From assembly GCA_020062545.1 (NCBI GenBank), contig JAGUWD010000019.1:1-33721 (forward strand): a stretch of 33,721 bases of DNA, in the 5' to 3' direction. The stretch's first letter is position 1; each line of letters begins with the position of its first letter. Shown one piece after another: positions 6,960 through 15,784 of the stretch. This DNA comes from Thermodesulfovibrionales bacterium (GTDB lineage Bacteria; Nitrospirota; Thermodesulfovibrionia; Thermodesulfovibrionales; Dissulfurispiraceae). A model generated the notes under the pieces. That model was not told where the DNA came from, searched no databases, and saw only the letters and a program-made list of their open reading frames with translations. The position numbers and the translations under genes are program-made.

Positions 6960-9900
6960 TTATTTATTCCCCTCCCAATATTGCGCCAGCACCATCTGCA
7001 CATCCTGCGGCCTTTGCTGAATCGCATCGCCCCAGCTTATGCCATTATTCGTTGTAAATGTCGCCATTGCCTGAATAAGCTGTTCAACCTGCCTGTCATG
7101 AAGATGCATTCCATCCGCTGTCATGAATTCGGCAATGAGAAATTCTTTATCATCCTTCCCTTTATCCTCGTGCCTTTTGTCCTTTCCTATTGCCCATCGC
7201 CCATCGCCTATTGCCTGCCTTTCTGCATACCAATCTTCTATGGTAATGCTGTCGTTACTTCCGGCAATGCTCACTTCGAGGTTGTTGCCTGCTCTTGAGA
7301 AGATTAAGTCAAGCGGGTTTACGTCGAATTTTACGATGTCTTCATTATCATGCCAATCGCATCTGTCGTCTTTGTCTTTTTCCCCATCACCTATTGCCTC
7401 TTGCCTATAGCCTGCCGTTATCGTATCATGTCCATCTCCGCGGTTGAAGATAATAGTATCTTTGCCTTTGCCTGTGTAGATCGTATCGTCTCCTCTGCCT
7501 CCCTTAAGGGTATCTTTGCCTTTTCCACCGTAAAGAATATCGTTTCCATTTCCGCCATCGAGAAGATCATTACCCTTGTCTCCATAAATAATGTCATTGC
7601 CCTGCTCTCCGTAAAGCCTGTCATTGCCCTTGCTGCCATAAATGGTATCGTTGCTTAATCCTGCGTAAACTGTGTCATTGCCTTTAAGGGCATAGATAGT
7701 ATCGTCATGTCTTCCTGTGCGTATAACATCGCTCTTTTTTGTGCCGTATGTGGTTTTTGATTCAATAATGAGATCACGCATGTTCATGCTTGTGCCGTCT
7801 GAAAACATGATTGTTTCAACAGGCATTGTCCCATCTGCATTAAGGGTTATATCGATACCTTCCGATGTTTCATTGCCTTCTGCATCGAGGAGACGAAGAT
7901 GTGCAACTCCCTGTTGTATGCGGATGATGGTATGGTCAAAGTCAATGCCTGTGCCCATTTGAAGTGTATCTAAGCCTGATATATCATTAATAGTATCTAA
8001 ACCATCTCCATTGTTATAGGTATAGACATCGTCTCCTGTTCCGGCAGTTATTACATCATTGCCTGCACCTGAGTTAATAATGTTGTTGCCTTCTCCTGCA
8101 TTAATGATGTCATCTCCACTTCCGCTGTTGATAACATCATCTCCTGCTTTTGATGAGATTGTGTCATTGCCTTCAAAGGTGGTAATTCTATCAACCACAT
8201 TCGTGCCGTTTATGATGTCATCACCTGATGTGCCTGTGAGGTCAAATCCCTTTTGGATTAATTGATTGTAAGAAATGGTTGTTCCATCTGCGAATTGGAA
8301 GGTTTCTATTGCGTGTGTGCCGTAAGCGTCATCGGGATTGAAATTGTCGATATGGATTTCATCGCCTTCGTTTCCGGTTTTGATTAACAGAGAACCGAGG
8401 CCAAGGCTCAATGAATTAGGTGTAATTCCTTCGCCAAAGACTAATGTGTTGCCTTCGTTTGCAGTTGCAGTATCATTGATTCTGTCAATGCCGTCGCCGG
8501 TGTTGTAGATATAGGTGTCGTCTCCTGTTCCTCCGTTAAGAATGTCGTTGCCTTTACCGCCGGTAATGGTGTCATTGCCTCCATTTGTGCTTACAATGTC
8601 ATTTCCGCTTTTTGCATTGATCACATCATTGCCTGAGCCTGTGTTGATGATATCGTCTCCTTCTGTGCCGGGGTCGAGAAGGTCCCTAAGTGCAATCTGC
8701 GTGCCGTCACTGAATTCGATTGTTTGAACATTAGGATTGTCCGGATTGAAATTCATAAGCTGTATCCTATCGCCTATAGCCCCTTGCCTATTGCCTACAT
8801 CAATAATTAATGTATCTCCATTTTGCGTGAGCTTGAGGTCGTCTCTCGTTATACCTTCTCCGAATACTATGAGATTTCCTTCTGTAGCGGTTGCTGTGTC
8901 CTGAATAGTATCCACTCCATCGCCAAGGTTGAAGACATATGTATCGCTACCCTCTCCTCCGATAAGCTCGTCATTGCCTGTGCCGCCGGTGAGGGTATCG
9001 TTGCCGGCTCCGCCGTCCAGATGGTCGTTGCCGCCGTTAATATCATTGTCTATTGGACCCTCGATATAGATACCGTCTCCGAGCAATTCGTCGTCGCCGT
9101 CGCCTCCAAATATTGTGTCATTGCCAAGCTCTCCGTAGATATAGTCGTTTCCGGCTCCTGCATCGAACGTATCGTCACTGCCGCGCCCCCAGAGATAATC
9201 ATCCCCATCGGTGCCTTTTATGATTTTCAAATCATCTCTGCTGTCTATATCATTAGCAGTAATTGCTGTGCCGTCTGCAAATTCAAATCTCTCTACTTTT
9301 GATGTGCTCTGTATGTCAAACCAGTCTGCTATGATAATTCTGTCTGCGGTATCCTTGATGTTTATAGCGAGATTAAATCCCTGCCTGCTGATAACGATGT
9401 CGTCCTTTGTTATTCCCTCTCCGAGTTTAACTACATCTGTATCGATGCCATTCCAATCTTCCTCGCCTATGGTGTCTTCACCGTCTCCACGGTTAAAGAT
9501 ATAAGTATCGCTGCCGAAGCCGCCGATGAGTATATCGTTTCCTTTGCCGCCATCTAAGTAGTCATCTCCTGCTCCGCCATAAAGTCCGTCATATCCTCCA
9601 CCACCAATAAGCACGTCATTGCCATCGTCACCACCGCCAAAACGGTCGCCAATCAGATCATCATCGCCTTCACCGCCGTCAAGTCTATCGCTTCCTTCAC
9701 CTCCGTAAAGAGTATCTCGTCCTTCGCCACCTACAAGCGTGTCATTGCCAGCTTGTCCTGAAATGGTATCCATACCTGCTCCACCGTTCAGGTAATCATT
9801 CCCTGCCTCGTCCATCCAATCACCGCCCTGCAGCCAGTCGTTGCCGTCACCACCATATAGCCTATCGTCTCCTTCACCACCAATAAGCATATCGTTTCCG

Positions 9901-12900
9901 TCACCACCGATAAGCGTGTCATTTCCTGCTTCGCCGTAAATATAGTCGTTTCCTAATCCACCATCAAGTCTATCATTGCCTGCACCGCCGTGAAGCCAGT
10001 CGATACCTACCCCGCCATCAAGTCTATCATTTCCTGAAGCACCGATAAGTGTATCGTTTCCTGAAGTGCCTGTCAGGTCAAAGCCGCGCTCTATTAATTG
10101 ACTGTATGAAACTGTAGTTCCGTCAGAGAATCTGAATGTGTCTACCGAATGGACTCCGTTTACATCGTTTATATCGAAGTTCATAAGTTGTATTGCATCA
10201 CCGCCTGTGCAGATATTAATGATTAACCTGTTATTCGCATAACTCAGCCTCAGACTATCAGGATTGATGCCTTCTCCGAATACAATGGTATTGCCTGCCG
10301 ATGGGATCGCTGTATCCCAAATGGTATCTACACCGTCTCCAATATTGAATACATAAGTATCGTTTCCGGCTTCGCCATAAATAGTATCATTGCCAGTTCC
10401 TCCATCAATCACATCATCTCCTGCTCCACCCTGAAGATGGTCGTTACCATCGCCGCCATACATTTGATCATTGCCATTACCACCCAAAATAATATCGGCC
10501 CCTGCTTCTCCATCAAGATAATCATCACCGTCATCGCCCTGAAGCCAATCATCGCCATCGCCGCCAAACACCTCATCATTACCGGCCTGAGCCAAAAGTG
10601 TATCGTTGCCCGCACTGCCTTCAATGTAGTCGTTGCCGCTATCGCTATAAATCTTGTCGTTGCCGGCATTGCCGTATATCACATTGTTGCCGGTTCCGCC
10701 CCAAATCTGGTCGTTGCCATCACCGCCATATATCTCATCATCTCCATCATCTCCTATAAGGACATCGTCACCTGTTCCTCCATCTAAGTAGTCATTGCCC
10801 GCATCGCCCTGAAGATGGTCATTGCCATCACCGCCATACATTTGATCGTTGCCGTTAACGCCCAAGAGAATATCGTCTCCTGCCTCACCATCAAGATAGT
10901 CATCTCCGTCATCGCCTTGAAGCCAATCATTGCCCTCTCCGCCGAACACCTCGTCATTGCCTGCGTTCCCTAATAAAGTATCATTTCCTGCTTCACCGTC
11001 AAGATAGTCATTGCCAGAGCCAACGGCGCCATTATCGCCCTCTAAATAATCATTCCCATCGCCGCCAAAAAGCGTGTCATCGCCGCCGTAGCCAACGAGT
11101 TTGTCGTCTCCTGCCTCGCCATCAATATAATCATCGCCCTGTTCCGCAATAGCCGTATTATTCGAATCTCCGTGCAAATTATCATTACCATCGCCTCCGA
11201 AAATAGTGTCGGATCCATCGACTCCTAATATGGTATCGTTACCAGCTTCTCCGTCAAGGTAGTCATCACCAGCATCCCCCTGAAGATAGTCGTCACCATC
11301 ACCACCGTCTATGTAATCACTGCCGTGCTCATTGACTGAAACCCATGAAGCATCGCCTATCAGTGTATCGTTACCGCCCGCTCCTGTAATAAAGTCATCT
11401 CCGCCCTCTCCGAATACGGTATCGTCCCCTGCTCCTGCATCCACTTCGTCGCCGCCTCCTCCGGCATATACGAAGTCGTTGCCCATGCCTGCGTAGATTA
11501 CATCATTACCTTTGAAAGTGCCATAATTATAGACCATATTGCTAAGACTGACATCCACTCCTGGGTTTATGGTGAATGACCAGTTGCGTTCTCCTCCGGA
11601 ACATTCACCATCTCCAAAGATAGCGTCATCTCCTCCTCCGCCTACAAGCAAGTCATGTCCATAGCCTCCAAAAAGCTCGTCATTGGCATTAGAGCCGTAG
11701 ACTTGATCGTTGCCGTCATTGCCTGATACAAGATCTCCTTTTGTATTAATGTTCGGCGCACTCTCTCCTGCTGTTATGAGGTCTTCCATTTCGCCGTAGT
11801 TCTCTCCAAAGAGTTTGCTGTCGTCATGCCCACCCGCGATTATGTCCGAGCCGGCGCCTCCTTCTACAATGCCTGACCCTGTAGATATTGCATCATTGCC
11901 ACCACCTCCGAGTATCCAGTCTTCTCCGCCATGCCAGCCACCAATAATGCCGTCATTGCCGCTTGTGCCTACAATAAGGTCATTAGCAGCAGTGTCATAA
12001 GTAGTACCGTTGTAACCTCCATCGACTCTGATGGTGTTGTTTATCGTAGGATCGCTCGGTGTATCAAGCAGATGGATTCCAAAGTCGCCGTCTTGAAAAT
12101 TCTCATTGAGTATGACCTTAGTGCCTGTAGAAATCTCTGTTACTATAAAGTCCGTGCCTTGCATCACTCCGGTAAACAAACCATCAGGAGTTTTATAAGT
12201 TCCATCGGCCTGTTTGAAAAAGTCTCCGATAATTCTGTTGTTAATAATAACTCTGTTGTTCCCCTCTTTGTCTTCTATAGTGTCTGTCCCATCTCCAGTG
12301 TTGATGTAATAGACATCATTACCAGCACCGCCTTCTATATAGTCGTTGCCTTGCCCTCCTGTTATCATGTCATTGCCTTCTCCGCCGTAAATGACATCTT
12401 CACCGTTACCGCCCTCAAGTATATCTGAGCCTTTTTCTCCGAATATCAGGTCGTTTCCACCCGTGCCGAATATTTTATCTATTGTCCATTTTTCAAGATA
12501 CGCATAACTCTGCAATCCTGCCCCTACTATAATTTCATCGATAGACTTTCCCTGCCCGAATTGATTGACAAGATAATCCTTTGCTAATTGCACTTGTGTG
12601 TATAAAGCAATGGAAGAGGATGAGGGAGGAGGATAGGCGCTTTCATATGCACTGATTTCAGATTGATGCTTTGTAAACATTCTGAAAACCTCTTTTGTGC
12701 CTTCAACTGTAAGAGGGCCGCTGTCAAAAAGATCAAACAGGTCTGATTCTTTATATCTGCGATTGGCATGTATGCCATTTGCATTTGAATTGTAGCGGAT
12801 CTCAAACCACGCCTCGGCTCTGTTGTCGTTTATGATAGCTGCTATAAGTTTCGGACCTAACAGATCGGTCTGTCCTGTTTTTGAATTGTATGACAACGAT

Positions 12901-13394
12901 ACAAGAACCGCCCGCTCCTTCGATTCAGGCATTGGATATCCTAACTTGCTATCCACTCGGGCTTCGTATCCTGTAATGATAGTGTCAAATGCATTTTTCG
13001 ATTCGGTTTCATCGTTAAATTGGAAGATGGTTCTTCTGCTGAAAGATGAGCTATATCTTGAGTCAGCAGCACGATTCCGCATGATAGTATCCAATGCTGT
13101 TTGTACTGCACTATCCTCAGCATAAGTAGTTGCTACCGCATTCCTGATTTGCTGGATATAATACTGTTCAGCAGTCCATGCATTTCCGCTTAATTGAGTC
13201 CCATTCAAATCAAAACCGAGTTGCTGCAATACAGCATTAAGATTGTCAGGGCTTGCATTTAAATTAATGCCTACGCCAATTGTTGGGATGCCAATGGAAT
13301 CTCTATAGACTCTCAACTCCCTTCCTTCAACAGCTTTCAAAAAATCATACCTCTCCTGCGCATAATTATTTGTGTAATGTAATCCTGTCAACAT
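6960..13394 (-). CDS. Giant RTX protein with N-terminal GH24 (T4-type) lysozyme domain
   Basis: This 2144-residue protein is the likely substrate of the adjacent type I exporter. The N-terminus matches phage T4 lysozyme around its active site: E23, D32 and T38 in EGRELRVYRDSIGIPTIGVG have the spacing of T4 E11-D20-T26. The later ALVSLSYN-like and GIHANRRYKESDLF segments (to about 230) also fit GH24. A helical linker follows (about 235-305). From about 310 to 2040 there are dozens of Ca-binding GGxGxDxUx nonapeptides in several blocks, separated by about six HCBP-related modules (VFGEGI...FSDGT...). The C-terminus (QVEQLIQAMATF...WEGNK) fits an uncleaved secretion signal. There is no N-terminal signal peptide. 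ATG 13394 has AAGGAGG six bases upstream. Three in-frame heptanucleotide arrays interrupt loops of the C-terminal half. Predicted role: secreted muramidase, either antibacterial or for cell-wall turnover; the catalytic assignment is from motif spacing only. Confidence 0.92.
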   Translation of the reverse strand: MLTGLHYTNNYAQERYDFLKAVEGRELRVYRDSIGIPTIGVGINLNASPDNLNAVLQQLGFDLNGTQLSGNAWTAEQYYIQQIRNAVATTYAEDSAVQTALDTIMRNRAADSRYSSSFSRRTIFQFNDETESKNAFDTIITGYEARVDSKLGYPMPESKERAVLVSLSYNSKTGQTDLLGPKLIAAIINDNRAEAWFEIRYNSNANGIHANRRYKESDLFDLFDSGPLTVEGTKEVFRMFTKHQSEISAYESAYPPPSSSSIALYTQVQLAKDYLVNQFGQGKSIDEIIVGAGLQSYAYLEKWTIDKIFGTGGNDLIFGEKGSDILEGGNGEDVIYGGEGNDMITGGQGNDYIEGGAGNDVYYINTGDGTDTIEDKEGNNRVIINNRIIGDFFKQADGTYKTPDGLFTGVMQGTDFIVTEISTGTKVILNENFQDGDFGIHLLDTPSDPTINNTIRVDGGYNGTTYDTAANDLIVGTSGNDGIIGGWHGGEDWILGGGGNDAISTGSGIVEGGAGSDIIAGGHDDSKLFGENYGEMEDLITAGESAPNINTKGDLVSGNDGNDQVYGSNANDELFGGYGHDLLVGGGGDDAIFGDGECSGGERNWSFTINPGVDVSLSNMVYNYGTFKGNDVIYAGMGNDFVYAGGGGDEVDAGAGDDTVFGEGGDDFITGAGGNDTLIGDASWVSVNEHGSDYIDGGDGDDYLQGDAGDDYLDGEAGNDTILGVDGSDTIFGGDGNDNLHGDSNNTAIAEQGDDYIDGEAGDDKLVGYGGDDTLFGGDGNDYLEGDNGAVGSGNDYLDGEAGNDTLLGNAGNDEVFGGEGNDWLQGDDGDDYLDGEAGDDILLGVNGNDQMYGGDGNDHLQGDAGNDYLDGGTGDDVLIGDDGDDEIYGGDGNDQIWGGTGNNVIYGNAGNDKIYSDSGNDYIEGSAGNDTLLAQAGNDEVFGGDGDDWLQGDDGDDYLDGEAGADIILGGNGNDQMYGGDGNDHLQGGAGDDVIDGGTGNDTIYGEAGNDTYVFNIGDGVDTIWDTAIPSAGNTIVFGEGINPDSLRLSYANNRLIINICTGGDAIQLMNFDINDVNGVHSVDTFRFSDGTTVSYSQLIERGFDLTGTSGNDTLIGASGNDRLDGGVGIDWLHGGAGNDRLDGGLGNDYIYGEAGNDTLIGGDGNDMLIGGEGDDRLYGGDGNDWLQGGDWMDEAGNDYLNGGAGMDTISGQAGNDTLVGGEGRDTLYGGEGSDRLDGGEGDDDLIGDRFGGGDDGNDVLIGGGGYDGLYGGAGDDYLDGGKGNDILIGGFGSDTYIFNRGDGEDTIGEEDWNGIDTDVVKLGEGITKDDIVISRQGFNLAINIKDTADRIIIADWFDIQSTSKVERFEFADGTAITANDIDSRDDLKIIKGTDGDDYLWGRGSDDTFDAGAGNDYIYGELGNDTIFGGDGDDELLGDGIYIEGPIDNDINGGNDHLDGGAGNDTLTGGTGNDELIGGEGSDTYVFNLGDGVDTIQDTATATEGNLIVFGEGITRDDLKLTQNGDTLIIDVGNRQGAIGDRIQLMNFNPDNPNVQTIEFSDGTQIALRDLLDPGTEGDDIINTGSGNDVINAKSGNDIVSTNGGNDTITGGKGNDILNGGTGDDTYIYNTGDGIDRINDTATANEGNTLVFGEGITPNSLSLGLGSLLIKTGNEGDEIHIDNFNPDDAYGTHAIETFQFADGTTISYNQLIQKGFDLTGTSGDDIINGTNVVDRITTFEGNDTISSKAGDDVINSGSGDDIINAGEGNNIINSGAGNDVITAGTGDDVYTYNNGDGLDTINDISGLDTLQMGTGIDFDHTIIRIQQGVAHLRLLDAEGNETSEGIDITLNADGTMPVETIMFSDGTSMNMRDLIIESKTTYGTKKSDVIRTGRHDDTIYALKGNDTVYAGLSNDTIYGSKGNDRLYGEQGNDIIYGDKGNDLLDGGNGNDILYGGKGKDTLKGGRGDDTIYTGKGKDTIIFNRGDGHDTITAGYRQEAIGDGEKDKDDRCDWHDNEDIVKFDVNPLDLIFSRAGNNLEVSIAGSNDSITIEDWYAERQAIGDGRWAIGKDKRHEDKGKDDKEFLIAEFMTADGMHLHDRQVEQLIQAMATFTTNNGISWGDAIQQRPQDVQMVLAQYWEGNK
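7155..7218. repeat. In-frame heptanucleotide array in RTX gene (C-terminal)
   Basis: Plus-strand units include TTTATCC, TCGTGCC, TATTGCC, CATCGCC, CATCGCC, TATTGCC. They encode the Lys/Gly/Asp-rich segment around residues 2060-2081 (ERQAIGDGRWAIGKDKRHED), inserted in the last HCBP-related module between DWY and FMTADG, strands that are nearly contiguous in sister modules. Confidence 0.75.
7376..7415. repeat. In-frame heptanucleotide array in RTX gene (second)
   Basis: Plus-strand units CATCACC, TATTGCC, TCTTGCC, TATAGCC encode GYRQEAIGDGEKDKDD (residues about 1994-2009), expanding the loop that follows an FNRGDGHDTI strand. The sister module FNRGDGEDTIGEEDW has no such insert. Confidence 0.7.
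8764..8797. repeat. In-frame heptanucleotide array in RTX gene (third)
   Basis: Plus-strand units TATCGCC, TATAGCC, CCTTGCC, TATTGCC encode GNRQGAIGD (about residues 1533-1543) between IIDV and RIQLMNF. The sister module INICTGGDAIQLMNF lacks the extra residues. Confidence 0.7.
10431..11000. repeat. 378-bp internal duplication in RTX repeats
   Basis: Segments starting at 10431 and 10809 are near-identical, with a constant 378-base offset confirmed at two points (10431/10809 and 10511/10889). 378 bases equal 126 codons or 14 nonapeptide units. The encoded copies share GNDQMYGGDGNDHLQG and DDWLQGDDGDDYLDGEAG with few differences, indicating a recent unequal crossover that kept the RTX register. 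Confidence 0.7.
12436..12720. repeat. Direct repeat copy A (shared with 14212-14500)
   Basis: About 285 bases of the RTX gene, covering the lysozyme-to-RTX linker, are nearly identical by eye (roughly nine bases in ten) to the end of the orphan gene at 14183-15169. Similarity falls off sharply beyond both ends. A shorter related stretch recurs at about 15860-15900 in the 202-residue ORF. This is a natural homologous-recombination tract for exchanging N-terminal tips. Confidence 0.8.
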
Positions 13395-13427
13395 GGCCGT
13401 CCTCCTTATTTTTGTTTGATTGTTATT

Positions 13428-14186
13428 TCACCGGCTAAACCGGTATCTGCAAATCTCTTTTGTGCTGATTTTTCCCTTCTTATCTGTTTCTGTTAAAAAA
13501 ACCTTCAGAAACTCTATTTTGTCCTTACTGCCTATCCATCGATCCCCACTCCAGCGATCAAAATATGCCTTGTTTTTATGAAGAAAAACATCATACATCG
13601 CGAATCGCCATCCTGCTGATAAAGGCTGATTTTCTGAGCGGTTAGGATTTTGAAGCAATGGTTTTGTTTTTTCAATGTCTACTTCGCTTTTATCGTCATT
13701 TAACACGATGAGTGGTGCGCCAAAATAATTACCTCCCGGACATGCGCCATCGCTGTATTTGATTACATTCTCTGCTTTTCCATCATTATCAATATCTATT
13801 TGTGATATCATAATAATTGTGGCGTACATGTAGCTTTTTTTAATCCGATCTTTTAGAATTTTTTCCCATTCTTGAATATTTTTATCTGGATCGGCATAAC
13901 TACCTTGCAGACCCAAAAAATGCTCAACCTTTTTCAGAAGTTCCCGATTTTCCCATAAGTCTATTTCTTCCCACTCAGGCCATTTGAATTCAGTAAATTC
14001 TGGATTAATTTTTCTCTCGCACGCCATAACATAAAGATGCGGCAGGTAGAAAGAATTCAGATTTTTCCCATACTCCTCACAAACCTCCACACCCTTTCCT
14101 TTTACCAGCACATATTCACCAGCCCATCCGATGGCCGGCAATAAAAACAAAATCACAACTAAAATTAAAAATATTCTTCTCCTCAT
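13428..14186 (-). CDS. Signal-peptide protein, candidate periplasmic immunity factor
   Basis: A 252-residue protein with a clear signal peptide (MRRRIFLILVVILFLLPAIG, cleavage near GWA-GEY). The mature part has Cys residues in EVCEEYG, VMACERK, GACPGG and KEICRYR, and an acidic DIDNDGKAENV segment like Ca-binding or FG-GAP loops. The family is not recognised. Its ATG at 14186 overlaps the TGA of the orphan lysozyme-like gene (ATGA), and its ribosome binding site (GGAGGGCGGC) lies inside that gene's last codons, so the two are translationally coupled. It lies 33 bases upstream of the RTX gene. Position and periplasmic targeting suggest an immunity protein or lysozyme inhibitor; no homology supports this directly. 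Confidence 0.7.
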   Translation of the reverse strand: MRRRIFLILVVILFLLPAIGWAGEYVLVKGKGVEVCEEYGKNLNSFYLPHLYVMACERKINPEFTEFKWPEWEEIDLWENRELLKKVEHFLGLQGSYADPDKNIQEWEKILKDRIKKSYMYATIIMISQIDIDNDGKAENVIKYSDGACPGGNYFGAPLIVLNDDKSEVDIEKTKPLLQNPNRSENQPLSAGWRFAMYDVFLHKNKAYFDRWSGDRWIGSKDKIEFLKVFLTETDKKGKISTKEICRYRFSR

Positions 14187-15169
14187 GCCGCCCTCCGCAT
14201 TAAAAAATAATCTTCTCCGAATATCAAATCATTTCCATCTGTGCCGAATATTTTATCTATTGTCCATTTTTCAAGATACGCATAGCTCTGCAATCCTGCG
14301 CCTACTATGATTTCATCGATAGACTTTCCCCGTCCAAATTGATTGACGAGATAATCCTTTGCTAATTGCACTTGTGTGTATAAAGCAATGGAAGAGGATG
14401 AAGGAGGAGGATAGGCGCTTTCATATGCACTGATTTCAGATTGATGTTTTGTAAACATTCTGAATACCTCTTTTGTGCCTTCAACTGTAAACGCTCCGCT
14501 ATCAAGCAAGCCGAACAAATCTGATTCATCATAACGACGGTTGGCGTGAATACCGTTTCTATTTGAGTTATATCTTATTTCAAACCAAGCTTCTGCACGG
14601 TTATCATGTCTTATAGCAGTGATGGTGCTTGGTATCGCATTGCTGATTGCCGCACTGGTTGAATCAGACATGGTATAAAGCAACGAAATAACGGCTATTC
14701 GCTCCTGTGATTGAAGGAGTTGATTACTACCACCCAGTGCAGTATTCAGCGCATTTTCGTATTCATTTAATTTTATGCTGAGTAATGTTGAGGCTGTCGG
14801 CTCATCAGGCAATGTAATAGTAAGCTGATTTGCAATACCTTCAAGATATGCCTGTGTTGCGGTTCGTGAACGGGCTTGGTCTAATAGTGTCATATCATTT
14901 TGAGACAAACTTAACCGATGTGTTCCTGTCAATCCCAGTGCATCACTGAGTTGATTAAGGTAGTTATTGATTTCGGCATTACTACGAACTAGCAAGTCAA
15001 AGCCATAGCCGATAGCAAGGCTATTACCGCCGTCCCAATGAGGACTCAACCATCGTGATAAATTTCTTCCAGCCGCTAACTCCGCATTTTCTCTCTGTTT
15101 AACCCACCAGTTCCTATCACTATCATAAGAACCATTCTGCCAATTTGTGTGCAATCCTGTCAGTGCCAT
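14183..15169 (-). CDS. Orphan lysozyme-like protein ending in a single RTX motif
   Basis: A 328-residue protein that shares the LTGLH opening of the large RTX protein and, from about residue 190, is almost identical to its residues 190-320 (AEAWFEIRYNSN, GIHANRRY, EVFRMFTKHQSEISAYE). The middle differs: a divergent lysozyme-like fold with DGGNSLAIGYG, where the Asp equivalent to T4 D20 is kept but the Thr equivalent (T26) is Ala, so activity is doubtful or altered. It ends abruptly at GTDGNDLIFGEDYFLMRRAA, with no further RTX repeats and no secretion signal. It looks like an orphan tip cut off from a former full-length gene. ATG 15169 has AGGAGG upstream. It is coupled to the following signal-peptide gene by ATGA overlap. 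Confidence 0.75.
   Translation of the reverse strand: MALTGLHTNWQNGSYDSDRNWWVKQRENAELAAGRNLSRWLSPHWDGGNSLAIGYGFDLLVRSNAEINNYLNQLSDALGLTGTHRLSLSQNDMTLLDQARSRTATQAYLEGIANQLTITLPDEPTASTLLSIKLNEYENALNTALGGSNQLLQSQERIAVISLLYTMSDSTSAAISNAIPSTITAIRHDNRAEAWFEIRYNSNRNGIHANRRYDESDLFGLLDSGAFTVEGTKEVFRMFTKHQSEISAYESAYPPPSSSSIALYTQVQLAKDYLVNQFGRGKSIDEIIVGAGLQSYAYLEKWTIDKIFGTDGNDLIFGEDYFLMRRAA
14212..14500. repeat. Direct repeat copy B (shared with 12436-12720)
   Basis: The second copy of the linker-coding tract, in the 3' part of the orphan lysozyme-like gene and in the same orientation as copy A. The two are about 1.8 kb apart with the 252-residue gene between them. Recombination between the copies would delete that gene and swap the N-terminal tip of the RTX protein. 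Confidence 0.8.
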
Positions 15170-15184
15170 AACTATTCCTCCTTT

Positions 15185-15784
15185 TTATTGTTCTTTTAAT
15201 ATATTTTTTATAATAAACTCCATTGTAATTGGTTCTTTGTTTTTTAAATTTGCTCCCCATATTATGCCCCAACGAAAAGATTCTTTACTTCCTTCTCTAA
15301 GAAATACATCTAAAAATGGTTCACCATTTATAAACTCTAAAGAAATTTTGTAAACAGACGGAACATTCCAGCAGTCTTCATGGAAAGTAACATTTTTTAT
15401 TAATTCAACATCATCAACCCACAGATTAAGAATAGCAGAAGGATTGGCAGAACACTGCCCCCTTTCTTTTGGTCGGTCATATACAATCTCAGTTTTAACC
15501 ATCTTCCCAAAAAGTTTACAGTTATTTGTAATTTTACCCATTAAATATGAACCTAAATATAAACCATATTTTTTTCTGAGTGTTTCTAAAGCCTTGAGAT
15601 TAAGCTTAGTAAGGCTCTCTCCCCACACAAAGTCTCGAATATTGTGCATACCAGTAGCCTGTATTTCCAAAAAACCGACCTCTTTTGTGCAGGTAATTTT
15701 TACAAATTTGTAATACTCATCTGCTTGTGCTAAGACTAGAAATAAAAAAAACAAGATTAAAAATAAAATTATTTTTCTTCTCAC
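15185..15784 (-). CDS. Second signal-peptide protein, candidate immunity factor
   Basis: A 199-residue protein with a signal peptide (MRRKIILFLILFFLFLVLAQ then ADEYY). The mature domain contains scattered Cys (KITCTKE, NNCKLFG, GQCSANP, EDCWNVP) that could form disulfides. No family is recognised. The start is GTG at 15784, overlapping the TGA of the upstream truncated ORF (GTGA), with AAGGAGGGC in that ORF's last codons. This is the same junction layout as the 252-residue gene. The A+T-rich composition differs from the RTX gene and suggests a separately acquired cargo gene. It lies 15 bases before the orphan lysozyme-like gene. It is probably periplasmic; the immunity role is inferred from order only. 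Confidence 0.7.
   Translation of the reverse strand: MRRKIILFLILFFLFLVLAQADEYYKFVKITCTKEVGFLEIQATGMHNIRDFVWGESLTKLNLKALETLRKKYGLYLGSYLMGKITNNCKLFGKMVKTEIVYDRPKERGQCSANPSAILNLWVDDVELIKNVTFHEDCWNVPSVYKISLEFINGEPFLDVFLREGSKESFRWGIIWGANLKNKEPITMEFIIKNILKEQ

Noticed and set aside
6794-7027. 77-codon minus-strand frame between the RTX gene and hlyB
   Set aside because: Overlaps the end of the RTX gene in another frame and the hlyB start, and spans the stem-loop; no ribosome binding site.
8823-9302. 159-codon plus-strand frame opposite the RTX gene, and several similar ones (for example 10437-10787, 11931-12428)
   Set aside because: Antisense shadows of the Gly/Asp-rich RTX repeats; repetitive Ile/Val/Ala content follows from the repeat codons.
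6960-12460. Possible CRISPR or tandem satellite because of the regular repeats
   Set aside because: The 27-nt periodicity is protein-coding (nonapeptide RTX repeats) with an open frame of 2144 codons and no identical repeat-spacer pattern.
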